A DNA stretch of 64,000 nt from Nostoc sp. LPT. Its GTDB lineage: Bacteria; Cyanobacteriota; Cyanobacteriia; Cyanobacteriales; Nostocaceae. Positions within the stretch are counted from its first letter, which is position 1, and each line of letters opens with the position of its first letter. A program made the translations under genes and the position numbers. A model generated the notes under the pieces. That model ran no database searches, had not been told where the DNA came from, and worked only from the letters and a program-made list of their open reading frames with translations. Positions 17,595 through 26,450 of the stretch are shown piece by piece. Location of the stretch: positions 22,010-86,009 of the forward strand of contig NZ_JABXKF010000177.1 in NCBI RefSeq assembly GCF_017115165.1. The letters run 5' to 3'.

Positions 17595-18416
17595 TCAACT
17601 TCCATTATTTGAACCTCGATAAATTCGCTCCATCTGCTCTGGAGAAAGGCGTCTCATTGGAAACCACTCAAATGGAGAAATAGACTGTTTCTCATAAGGT
17701 TGAACATCATCCTGCTGGTTTAGAGGAGAACGTAATGCTACATTGGTATTTGGAGCTTGACCCCTGAACGACTCATCTATTTCTAATTCTGAAAGCTGAG
17801 TTTGAGGCAAAACATAAGCGTGCTTCTGGGGATCGTATGCGAAAACTTCTCCTGTTTCAATGTGATAAATCCAAGCATAAATGCTGAGTTCTCCCTGATA
17901 AAGCTTAGAGTGAATCACTGGATACGTCCGTAAATTCTCAATTTGAGTAAGAACATTTTCGGCAATCATAATCTCTAGCAATTCTTCTTCGTCGTAGTGA
18001 CTGTAGTGGTCTATAACTAGCCTTCGAGTTGCCTCTGCATATTTAAGCCAATCATGTACAAGCGGCATTTCATCGCTGAGATTGTGTAACTTCATTAATC
18101 CTTTCATTGCACCGCAATGAGAGTGACCACAAATAATAATTTGGCGAATATCTAAAGCTTGAACAGCATATTCAATTGTCGCACCTTCACCGCCATTACT
18201 TGCCCCATAAGGTGGGATGATGTTACCTGCATTACGAATCACAAATAATTCACCAACTTGGGCTTGTGTAATTAGATTTGGATCGAGACGCGAATCAGAA
18301 CAGGTAATAAATAAGACCCTGGGCTTTTGACCCAGTGAAAGTTGTTCAAATAATTGTTGATGTGTCGAAAAATAGCTAGATTTAAATTCGCGCAGACCTT
18401 TAATTAATCTCTTCAT
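17595..18416 (-). CDS. ccaA: Beta-class carbonic anhydrase, CcaA type
   Basis: A 273-residue beta-carbonic anhydrase that interconverts CO2 and bicarbonate. The zinc ligands are Cys39 in TCSDSR (with the Asp41-Arg43 dyad), His98 and Cys101 in CGHSHCGAMKG. Length, start (KRLIKGLREFKSSYFSTHQ) and the C-terminal extension ending MERIYRGS match the carboxysomal CcaA of cyanobacteria rather than short bacterial beta-enzymes. That extension is the part that recruits CcaA to the carboxysome through CcmM. The gene stands alone, away from any ccm genes in this window. Confidence 0.93.
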   Translation of the reverse strand: MKRLIKGLREFKSSYFSTHQQLFEQLSLGQKPRVLFITCSDSRLDPNLITQAQVGELFVIRNAGNIIPPYGASNGGEGATIEYAVQALDIRQIIICGHSHCGAMKGLMKLHNLSDEMPLVHDWLKYAEATRRLVIDHYSHYDEEELLEIMIAENVLTQIENLRTYPVIHSKLYQGELSIYAWIYHIETGEVFAYDPQKHAYVLPQTQLSELEIDESFRGQAPNTNVALRSPLNQQDDVQPYEKQSISPFEWFPMRRLSPEQMERIYRGSNNGS

Positions 18417-19075
18417 TACTAAGTTCTACAAATATTTGGGGGTTAAGAATCAAATCACAGACAGCAGATTGAGGTAGTAAAGAAGACTTTCTTTCTACGT
18501 TTTTCCAATTGTAAAGATTACTATATTATAAATTCATTTGGTGCTTTTAATATCCTCTACCATTTGGTTGAGTTACTTTTTCCTTTGCTGTCCTCTGTTC
18601 CTTAGCAGGTCACATTACGGTGTGAGAATGCCTTGAGCCTATTTCAAACTAGTTATATCCTAAGATAAAAATGCGACGCTTCGTTGTCACGATCGACCGA
18701 GAACGACAGATACAGAATAGATGATTAAAACTATACCAACTAGTTATGCTTTGCACTTAAACTCTCCTCAGATCGTGTCTGGTTGAATAGTTGTAATTAG
18801 GACTGACGCAAAGACACGCAAACGCAGAGATTTTTGAATTATGAGTAATTTAGTCAGACATGATATTATCTGCTCTGGGAAAATTTTGATGGTGAGTTTG
18901 CGATATCAAAATTTTTGCCGTACACTGAGCGATCGTCTGCGGTAAGCCTTTTGGGTAAAGCTTGCAGGCTCACCGCAACGCGTCTACTATAATTTCCAAT
19001 CCTCCCTCCTACCCTCTTGCGAATTTTTAATTAGTTGATACACTTGTTCTTCATTAGCCCAGGGAACCAGCGCCT
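18417..19075. other. Long intergenic region upstream of smc
   Basis: No gene is seen. A repeat-like GACGCAAAGACACGCAAACG phrase lies near 18807. A related phrase (CACAAAGACGCAAAGGCAGA) appears inside the smc coding region near 19355. Confidence 0.4.
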
Positions 19076-22000
19076 ATGGTGCACATCAAGCGCGTGGAAC
19101 TTACGAACTTCAAATCCTTCGGTGGCACTACCTCTGTCCCTTTGTTACCGGGGTGTACTGTCATATCTGGGCCAAATGGTTCGGGTAAGTCTAATATCTT
19201 AGATGCACTGCTCTTTTGCCTGGGACTCTCCAGTTCTAAGGGAATGCGAGCCGATCGCTTGCCGGATTTGGTAAATAATACTCAAACGGGTAAAGGACGT
19301 GCTTCGATTGAGGCTAGCGTCACGGTGACATTTGATTTGTCCGATGAAATCTCACACAAAGACGCAAAGGCAGAAAGGGAGGAAGTAGGGGAAGTAGGGG
19401 GAGTAGGGGAAGCAGGGGAAGCAGGGGAAGTAGGGGAAGCAGGGGAAGAAAATCCAAAATCCAAAATTGTTCGACTGAGCGAAGCCGAAGTCCAAAATCA
19501 AAAATCGGCAGAGTGGAGTGTTACTAGAAGGCTACGAGTCACTCACCAAGGGACTTACACATCGAATTACTATATAAATGGTGTACCTTGCACATTGACA
19601 GAGTTACATGGAGAACTAAGTAATCTACGGGTTTATCCTGAAGGCTACAATGTGGTACTGCAAGGGGATGTCACCAGCATTATCTCGATGAATGGGCGGG
19701 AACGGCGGGAAATTATTGATGAATTAGCTGGGGTGGCAGCGTTTGATCGCAAAATTATCCAAGCCAAATCAACTTTAGATGAGGTGAAGGAAAAGGAAGA
19801 TAGCTGTCGGATTATTGAAACGGAATTAACTGCACAGCGCGATCGCCTTTCCCAAGATCGGGCGAAAGCTGAGAAATATCAAAAACTCCGCACGGAATTT
19901 CTCGCTAAACAATCCTGGGAAGCTGTTTTATCATGGCGATCGCTACAAGCACAACAAGAAAAGTTAGTTCACGAAATTCAAACAGGTGATCGCAATTTTA
20001 GCGAACTCACTACCCAACTCACCAACCTAAATTCCCAAATTGTTCAAAAAACTGCTGAACTGGAACAACTCAATGCCCACGTGAAAGCATTGGGAGAAGA
20101 GGAACTTTTGGCGGTACAATCTACCCTTGCCACCCAAGAAGCAGAACGCAAGCAACTCCAGCGTCAGCTAACGGAATTAGAAACAGCTTCCCAAGAAACT
20201 GCTAAACGTCTGACTCAAACTCAACAAGATATTCAAAAACACCGTTATTCTTTAGAAGAAATTGCCGAAACACAGATTGTAGAAGGGCAATCTATTGTCT
20301 ATTGTCAGCAGCAAAGAGATGAAGCACAGCAAGATTTAGAAACTTCTCGCCAAGCCGCAGCTGAAATCGCCTCGGCTTCAGAAGCGTGGGTGCAGCAACA
20401 AACGGCATTCAACCATCAAATTGAAGCTTTACTGCACACTCTAGAACCGCAACGCACCGAACAAGCACAACTCAGGGAACGCAATAATCAGTTACAGCAG
20501 CTTATCCAAGAGCAAACCCAGTTAATTGAACGCGACGAACCGCTATTAGCAGAAAAACAAACTCAGTGTAGTGGAGTTGAAACGGAATTTAACACCTCTA
20601 GCGAACCCATCCAAAATTTAGCCCAAAATCTCTCAGCTACAGAACAAGAACTGCAAATCCAACAGGAAACCCAAAAACGGTTACTTTCTGAACAACGAGA
20701 AAAACAACGCCAGTTGGATAAAATAGAGGCGCAAGCGCAAGCACAGCAAGAAGTCCAAGGAACCCAAGCTAGTAAAGTTATCTTACAATCAGGAATGCCT
20801 GGTGTTTGCGGCTTAGTTGTGCAGTTGGGACTGGTGGAACCCCGCCATCAGCTAGCCTTGGAAATGGCTGCTGGTGGACGCTTGGGACATATTGTGGTGG
20901 AAGATGACAGCATCGCCGCAGCGGGTATTGAACTGCTCAAACAGAAACGTGCAGGGAGGGCGACTTTTTTACCGCTGAATAAAATTCACGCTCCCAAATT
21001 TACCCAAGATGCAACGCTGCGTTTTGCTAGCGGTTTTGTTAACTATGCTGTTAACTTAGTCGATTGCGATCGCCGCTATAAAGATGTATTTAGCTATGTT
21101 TTCGGTAACACGGTAGTATTTGCCAACCTTGAGGCGGCGCGGAAAAATTTAGGACTGTATCGCATCGTCACCTTAGACGGGGAACTTCTGGAAACTAGCG
21201 GTGCAATGACTGGTGGTAGCAATACTCAGCGTTCGGCGTTGCGGTTTGGTACGGGTGAAGCAGCAGAATCTGATGAAGCGATCGCTTTAAAAACTCGCTT
21301 AGTGGACATTGAGCGAGTTTTAGAGCGTTGTACCGAAGCGATCGCAACTTTGTCAGCCAGAACCAAAAAACTCACCCAGGAACTCACCGAAGCGCGTCAA
21401 GCGCGGCGAGAACAGCAGTTGCAATTGGAGCAGTTGCAAAAAGACATTAAGAGTTTAACAACGCAGTTAGAGGGGACGCGATCGCAACTCGCCCAAAACA
21501 GTGAAAAGTTAGCCACTGCTCAATCCCGTCTGGAAATTTTAGAGCGGGAATTACCGGGACAAGAAAATGAGTTGCAACAATTGCGACACGCCTTAGCTGA
21601 ATTGGAAGCATCCCAAACCCCCAGTGAATGGCAACAAATCCAGGCAACCATTAAAATCCAAGAGCAACAATTACAACAACGCGAAACAGCGTTACGAGAA
21701 GCTGAACAAAGATTAAAAAATTTAGAAAATCAGCAACAACGTTTGCAAGAAAAAATCCAAGAAGGGGAGGAGCGAATTAACCAATATCATCACGAACAAG
21801 AGGCGCAACAAAATCAACTAAATACCCTCAGCACTCAGCACTCAGCACTCAGCACTCTCATCACCCAAACCCGCGCCAACCTCAGCCTTATGGAGCAAAA
21901 TTTGGGAGAAGAAAAACAAAAACGCGACGCCACAGAACAAGAAGTGCGATCGCATCTTTTACGCCAACAACAATTGGAATGGGAAATCCAAAAACTCCAA

Positions 22001-22768
22001 GAAACCCAAGAGAAGCGCCGGGAGGAACTAATTGCACTGCAAACTCAATTACGAGATGTGGGAGCAGAATTACCAAATCCCTTGCCGGAAGTTCCAGATA
22101 AGGTAGATTTAGAGGAATTGCAGAAAGAATTGCGATCGCTTACCAAACGCTTACAAGCAATGGAACCTGTAAACATGCTGGCGTTGGAAGAATACGAACG
22201 CACGCAAAACCGTCTCCAAGAACTCACGCAAAAATTAGAGACACTAGAAGGAGAACGCACCGAACTACTTTTACGGATTGAAAACTTTACCACATTGCGG
22301 CAACTTGCTTTTAAAGAAGCTTTCGATGCTGTCAACGAAAACTTTCAATCAATTTTTGCCATTCTTTCCGACGGCGACGGCTTCTTACAACTTGAAAATC
22401 CCGAAGATCCCTTTAGCAGTGGGCTAAATTTAGTCGCACATCCCAAAGGTAAACCAGTACAGCGCCTAGCTTCCATGTCTGGGGGAGAAAAATCACTTAC
22501 AGCCTTGAGCTTTATCTTTGCCCTGCAACGCTACCGCCCATCGCCATTTTACGCCTTTGACGAAGTAGATATGTTCCTAGATGGGGCAAACGTAGAGCGA
22601 TTAGCTAAAATGATTAAACAACAGTCACAACAAGCGCAATTTATAGTTGTGAGTTTGCGTCGTCCGATGATAGAATCAGCCGAACGCACAATTGGCGTTA
22701 CTCAAGCACGAGGAGCTTACACTCAAGTTTTGGGGATTAAGTTACAATCATCCAATACATCAGCTTGA
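19076..22768 (+). CDS. smc: Chromosome segregation protein Smc
   Basis: A 1230-residue SMC ATPase that organises and segregates the chromosome with its kleisin partners. The Walker A motif GPNGSGKS is at residues 32-39. Two long coiled coils (about 210-560 and 730-1060) flank a hinge with GVCGLVVQLGLVEPRHQLAL near 578. The C-terminal head has the signature LASMSGGEKSLTALSF and the Walker B stretch PFYAFDEVDMFLDGANVERL. Residues about 93-146 of the N-terminal head are an unusual low-complexity insert (repeated GEAGEV units) encoded by spacer-type repeat DNA, and a CTCAGCA repeat lies in the second coiled coil. The frame stays open throughout, so the gene is probably functional. Confidence 0.96.
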   Translation: MVHIKRVELTNFKSFGGTTSVPLLPGCTVISGPNGSGKSNILDALLFCLGLSSSKGMRADRLPDLVNNTQTGKGRASIEASVTVTFDLSDEISHKDAKAEREEVGEVGGVGEAGEAGEVGEAGEENPKSKIVRLSEAEVQNQKSAEWSVTRRLRVTHQGTYTSNYYINGVPCTLTELHGELSNLRVYPEGYNVVLQGDVTSIISMNGRERREIIDELAGVAAFDRKIIQAKSTLDEVKEKEDSCRIIETELTAQRDRLSQDRAKAEKYQKLRTEFLAKQSWEAVLSWRSLQAQQEKLVHEIQTGDRNFSELTTQLTNLNSQIVQKTAELEQLNAHVKALGEEELLAVQSTLATQEAERKQLQRQLTELETASQETAKRLTQTQQDIQKHRYSLEEIAETQIVEGQSIVYCQQQRDEAQQDLETSRQAAAEIASASEAWVQQQTAFNHQIEALLHTLEPQRTEQAQLRERNNQLQQLIQEQTQLIERDEPLLAEKQTQCSGVETEFNTSSEPIQNLAQNLSATEQELQIQQETQKRLLSEQREKQRQLDKIEAQAQAQQEVQGTQASKVILQSGMPGVCGLVVQLGLVEPRHQLALEMAAGGRLGHIVVEDDSIAAAGIELLKQKRAGRATFLPLNKIHAPKFTQDATLRFASGFVNYAVNLVDCDRRYKDVFSYVFGNTVVFANLEAARKNLGLYRIVTLDGELLETSGAMTGGSNTQRSALRFGTGEAAESDEAIALKTRLVDIERVLERCTEAIATLSARTKKLTQELTEARQARREQQLQLEQLQKDIKSLTTQLEGTRSQLAQNSEKLATAQSRLEILERELPGQENELQQLRHALAELEASQTPSEWQQIQATIKIQEQQLQQRETALREAEQRLKNLENQQQRLQEKIQEGEERINQYHHEQEAQQNQLNTLSTQHSALSTLITQTRANLSLMEQNLGEEKQKRDATEQEVRSHLLRQQQLEWEIQKLQETQEKRREELIALQTQLRDVGAELPNPLPEVPDKVDLEELQKELRSLTKRLQAMEPVNMLALEEYERTQNRLQELTQKLETLEGERTELLLRIENFTTLRQLAFKEAFDAVNENFQSIFAILSDGDGFLQLENPEDPFSSGLNLVAHPKGKPVQRLASMSGGEKSLTALSFIFALQRYRPSPFYAFDEVDMFLDGANVERLAKMIKQQSQQAQFIVVSLRRPMIESAERTIGVTQARGAYTQVLGIKLQSSNTSA
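19350..19510 (+). repeat. Intergenic-type repeat DNA inside smc
   Basis: At 19379-19448 there are about eight 9-bp units of GGGGAAGTA/GGGGAAGCA type. They are preceded by a CAAAGACGCAAAGGC phrase and followed by AATCCAAAATCCAAAATTG. All three resemble spacer DNA elsewhere (3163, 12650, 18807, 28180). The net insert keeps the reading frame and adds roughly 50 residues. Confidence 0.75.
21827..21857 (+). repeat. CTCAGCA heptamer repeat inside smc
   Basis: Four exact tandem CTCAGCA units plus a partial one sit in the C-terminal coiled coil, encoding LSTQHSALST. A 7-base unit read in triplets gives a 7-residue peptide period every three units. Confidence 0.85.
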
Positions 22769-22968
22769 GTTTTTGTTAATAATAGTGTATAGATAAACCA
22801 CGTAATGTGTGACTTTCTCTCAAACCTAACCCCCAACCCCTTCTCTACCTGGAAAAGAGAGCAAAAATCAAAGCCTCTCGTTCACTGGGATAGAGGAATG
22901 GAAGTGGGGTTACAAGAATAAGTTGCACATCGCGTTAAACCGGATTCGAGATCAGGACTCGGTATAGA
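22769..22968. repeat. Spacer with a dispersed CCTAACCCCC...GAATGG repeat
   Basis: The segment around 22825-22915 (CCTAACCCCCAACCCCTTCT, then GCCTCTCGTTCACTGGG and GGAATGGAAGTGG) closely resembles 50420-50505, and more weakly 30535-30590. It looks like a small non-coding dispersed element of roughly 90-100 bp. Confidence 0.6.
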
Positions 22969-23964
22969 ATGACCTCCGAACAGATAATTAGGCGTTCCGA
23001 CATATTAAATACCCAGGTGATTACCCGCGACAACGGCAAGCGGCTAGGCATCATCAGTCAAGTCTGGGTTGATATCGATCAAAGAGAGGTTGTGGCTCTT
23101 GGTTTGCGAGACAGCCTGATCTCCATTTCGGGCATACCGCGCTATATGTACCTCAACAACATCAGCCAGATTGGTGATGTCATCCTGGTTGATAACGAAG
23201 ATGTCATTGAAGATATCGAAGTTGAATCTCTCAGTAATTTGATTAACTGGGAAGTAATTACAGAAACAGGTGAAGTCTTAGGCAAAGTTCGGGGCTTCAA
23301 GTTCAACGCCGAAAGCGGGAAGCTTGAATCTATAGTCATTGCTTCTTTAGGATTGCCCCAAATTCCCGATCAATTTGTGAGTACTTACGAGTTCTCAGTA
23401 GATGAAATTGTCAGCACTGGCCCCAATCGGTTGATTGTGTTCGAGGGAGCCGAAGAACGAGTAAACCAGTTGACAGTTGGTTTACTAGAGCGTCTGGGTA
23501 TCGGCAAAGCGCCGTGGGAGCGAGATATAGAAGAAGAATACGGCTATACTCCACCGCGCCAAGTTGCACCAGGTAATCAACTGCCTAGTGGAGTGCCATT
23601 GCAGCCACCCAGGCAAAAAGTTCGCGCCCCCGAACCCGTAGCGCAAGAAGAAGAATGGAATGAAGACTATGTAGAAGAGGAAAGGCCACAGCGTCAGGTA
23701 ATGAGGGCGCGGCAGTATGAATCTATTCAATACGAAGAAGATGAGGAAGAAGATAACTGGAGCGAGGCAACAGGCAACGACAGGTATCAACAACCGCAGC
23801 CGCTAAAATATGAAGCCCAGCCCTATAGCAAGCCTTATGTTGACGAATACGATGATTATGACGACGTAGAGGGCGATGCTTGGGAAGATGGGCCGAAGCC
23901 TGTGAATATTCCTAAGAAAGTTAAGGAAAGACAGCCAGAATACGAAGAAGAAGGCGGATATTAA
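22969..23964 (+). CDS. PRC-barrel domain protein with acidic tail
   Basis: A 331-residue protein. Residues about 5-85 (RRSDILNTQVITRDNGKRLG) and 90-170 (LINWEVITETGEVLGKVRGF) are two PRC-barrel domains, the fold found in RimM and photosynthetic reaction-centre H subunits. From residue about 185 to the end the chain is low-complexity, rich in Glu, Asp, Pro, Gln and Tyr, and probably disordered. Proteins of this layout are common in cyanobacteria, but I cannot assign a process. A strong terminator follows 65 bases after the stop. Confidence 0.85.
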   Translation: MTSEQIIRRSDILNTQVITRDNGKRLGIISQVWVDIDQREVVALGLRDSLISISGIPRYMYLNNISQIGDVILVDNEDVIEDIEVESLSNLINWEVITETGEVLGKVRGFKFNAESGKLESIVIASLGLPQIPDQFVSTYEFSVDEIVSTGPNRLIVFEGAEERVNQLTVGLLERLGIGKAPWERDIEEEYGYTPPRQVAPGNQLPSGVPLQPPRQKVRAPEPVAQEEEWNEDYVEEERPQRQVMRARQYESIQYEEDEEEDNWSEATGNDRYQQPQPLKYEAQPYSKPYVDEYDDYDDVEGDAWEDGPKPVNIPKKVKERQPEYEEEGGY

Positions 23965-24028
23965 GTAATTCGTAATTCGTAATTTGTAATTTTCGGCTTA
24001 AATTACAAATTATTTCTCAGATAAATTC

Positions 24029-24067
24029 AGCCTTTTCCTTGCAAGCAAGGAAAAGGCTAATTTTTTT
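24029..24067. terminator. Intrinsic terminator between convergent genes
   Basis: AGCCTTTTCCTTGC and GCAAGGAAAAGGCT make a perfect 14-base-pair stem with a 2-base loop, then AA and seven T residues. It ends the PRC-barrel transcript and may also stop the convergent GGDEF/EAL transcript. Confidence 0.92.
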
Positions 24068-24234
24068 AGGATAAGTGAGGGAGTGGAGAATCGTAAAATT
24101 TTCTTTTTTGTCCTACCAATACTAGGTTAACCGTTTCAACAGTTTGTCTAATGCTTTAGCTTTCCTGTTGCTTTGGAGCGTTTTCTTCCTGCATCTGCCA
24201 AAAGGAGACGGATTTCGCTGTTGCTCTTGACGTA

Positions 24235-26202
24235 TCACCACTGAGGATTTGCCATAATTAATGCCGCCGCCTGAGAGCTATCTAATGGATGGGAGAAAAA
24301 ATATCCCTGCCCATATTCACAGTTCAATTTTTTCAACATTGCTAGTTGCTCTACTGTCTCCACCCCTTCGGCGGTCACATCCACACCTAATTTGTGTGCC
24401 AATGTAATAATTGTCTGAACAATATCTAAATTTCCATGATCAATAATGTCCCCACTAACAAAGGAGCGGTCTATCTTCAACTGATTAATTGGAAAGTGGT
24501 GGAGACGACCTAATGAGGAATAGCCCGTACCGAAGTCGTCAATTGCCAACTTAATTCCTAAATTTCTCAGTTCCTTTAGCCTGATGATGGCTTTATCATG
24601 GTTTTCCATAATTACGCCTTCTGTAATCTCCAGCGTCAAATTCGGTGCGGCGAGTCCAGTGTCTTGTAGAACTTTATTGATGTGCGACACCAAGTTTTCT
24701 TCACTGAACCTAGTAGTACAAAGATTGACACTAATGGTCAAGGGACACTCAGCCAGATCCCCACAGCTAGAGGAGAATTGCTCTTGCCACTGCTGTATCT
24801 GACTACATGCCTCAGGCAAGAGCCACTGCTCAATAAGGATAATTAGCCCGGTTTCTTGGGCAGTTGACATGAAATACTCTGGCAAAACAATGCCGTGTTT
24901 TGGATGTAGCCAGCGCAAAAGCGCTTCAAAACCAGTTATCTTGCCGCGACTGAGTGACACTATCGGTTGATAATAAACCCGAAACTCTTGAAGCTCAATG
25001 GCTCGGCGCAGCTCGTTAAGCAACTGCAAGTGTGCCATTGCTTGAATATGCATGTCAGTGTTAAAAATCTCATAGCACGCCCTACCTTGTGCCTTAGCTC
25101 GGTACATTGCAATATCGGCGTCACGCAAGTAATCTTCTGGTTGTTCACAACCTGTTATGCTTAAAGCAATGCCAATACTCGCTGTAGTAGACACTTCGTG
25201 CCCGTCTAAAACCTCAGGAAGTGCCAAATTCTTTTGTATTCGCTCAACAACCGTTACCACTTCTAATACATCTTTAATTCCCACCAGCAAGATAATAAAC
25301 TCGTCTCCTCCCAGTCGTGCAGCCATATCTATAGAGCGCAAGGATTCTTGAAGCCTTTGAGCAACCGTAAGCAGTAATTGATCTCCAAGTGTGTGTCCCA
25401 GGCTGTCATTGATCACCTTAAAGCGATCTAGGTCTAGAAACAAGACAGCAAATAGATAATCTGAATGCCGTTGGGAATAATTGACCGCATCTTCTAAGCG
25501 GTTCATAAATAAAGCGCGGTTTGGGAGTCCCGTCAGTACATCGTGAAACGCAAGGTGCAGCAGCTGTGACTCGGCTTGTTTACGCTCTGTAATTTCATCC
25601 TGCAATTGCTGATTTGCTTTTGCCATTTCCACTGTGCGTTTTGCCACTCGTTCTTGTGCTTGTTTAGCTTCGGTGATATTACGCAGCAACCAACGCCAGC
25701 CTAGCAACTTTTCTTGTGAGTCATACACTGGAGATACCCTGACACTAGCAGGAAAGGATGTACTTAATTGTGGCTTTAGGTCAATTATGCAGTCTTGTAT
25801 CTGCTGTGAATTATTTATCAAAGAGTTAAATATCTGGCGGTGTTCTTGAGCAATAAACAGAATTAATGGTTTACCTACCAGATATTTTTGGCGCACAGAG
25901 AACATAGTTGCTGCTGCATAATTAACCTCTAGGATCTTCCCTACAGTATTAGTTACCAAGTAACCATCTGGTGCAAAATCGAATAATTCTTGGTAACGCT
26001 GGCGTTCTCTTTCTGCTCTTGCTCTTGTTATTTCTAACTCCTCAGAAGCAGCCAATAGTTCTTCCAATACCATTTGGAGTTCATCAAAAGCTGCTATTAT
26101 TAGCTCTTGTTGTGAGTTTGGTTGAGTTGCAGTGCGCTGCCATATTCCCCTTACCCGCGATCGCAATTCCTCTATCTGCTGGCTAAAATTATTTACATCC
26201 AT
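24235..26202 (-). CDS. PAS-GGDEF-EAL cyclic-di-GMP signalling protein
   Basis: A 655-residue cytoplasmic protein with no membrane segments. An N-terminal coiled coil (about 1-70) is followed by a PAS domain (about 70-190, FDFAPDGYLVTNTVGKILEV). Next come a GGDEF diguanylate cyclase domain with intact RLGGDEF at 298-302 and an EAL phosphodiesterase domain with intact EALLRW at 426-431 and DDFGTGYSSLGRL further on. Both catalytic signatures look complete, so it could make or degrade c-di-GMP, with the PAS domain as sensor. It stands alone between convergent and divergent neighbours. Confidence 0.93.
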   Translation of the reverse strand: MDVNNFSQQIEELRSRVRGIWQRTATQPNSQQELIIAAFDELQMVLEELLAASEELEITRARAERERQRYQELFDFAPDGYLVTNTVGKILEVNYAAATMFSVRQKYLVGKPLILFIAQEHRQIFNSLINNSQQIQDCIIDLKPQLSTSFPASVRVSPVYDSQEKLLGWRWLLRNITEAKQAQERVAKRTVEMAKANQQLQDEITERKQAESQLLHLAFHDVLTGLPNRALFMNRLEDAVNYSQRHSDYLFAVLFLDLDRFKVINDSLGHTLGDQLLLTVAQRLQESLRSIDMAARLGGDEFIILLVGIKDVLEVVTVVERIQKNLALPEVLDGHEVSTTASIGIALSITGCEQPEDYLRDADIAMYRAKAQGRACYEIFNTDMHIQAMAHLQLLNELRRAIELQEFRVYYQPIVSLSRGKITGFEALLRWLHPKHGIVLPEYFMSTAQETGLIILIEQWLLPEACSQIQQWQEQFSSSCGDLAECPLTISVNLCTTRFSEENLVSHINKVLQDTGLAAPNLTLEITEGVIMENHDKAIIRLKELRNLGIKLAIDDFGTGYSSLGRLHHFPINQLKIDRSFVSGDIIDHGNLDIVQTIITLAHKLGVDVTAEGVETVEQLAMLKKLNCEYGQGYFFSHPLDSSQAAALIMANPQW

Positions 26203-26450
26203 GTTGCTAGAGCTGCATAACTATGAAGCGTGGGTGTAAGTAGTAGTCAAATCTATATATTAGTATCAATAAATATTAAAAAATTGCCATCTACAGCAGA
26301 ATATACTTATAGTAATAATACTAATTCTTTATGTATACATTATTTTAACCTGAACGCCACAACAGTTTGTAACTAATTAGTGAACTATTCAGAAACTCGC
26401 CAAAAACTGCTAGCGTCAAACAATATTAATATTGTTGTGGATCTTCAAGC

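Noticed and set aside
18671..18724. Small frame starting ATGCGACGCTTCG
   Set aside because: Only 17 codons, no ribosome binding site and no similarity that I recognise.
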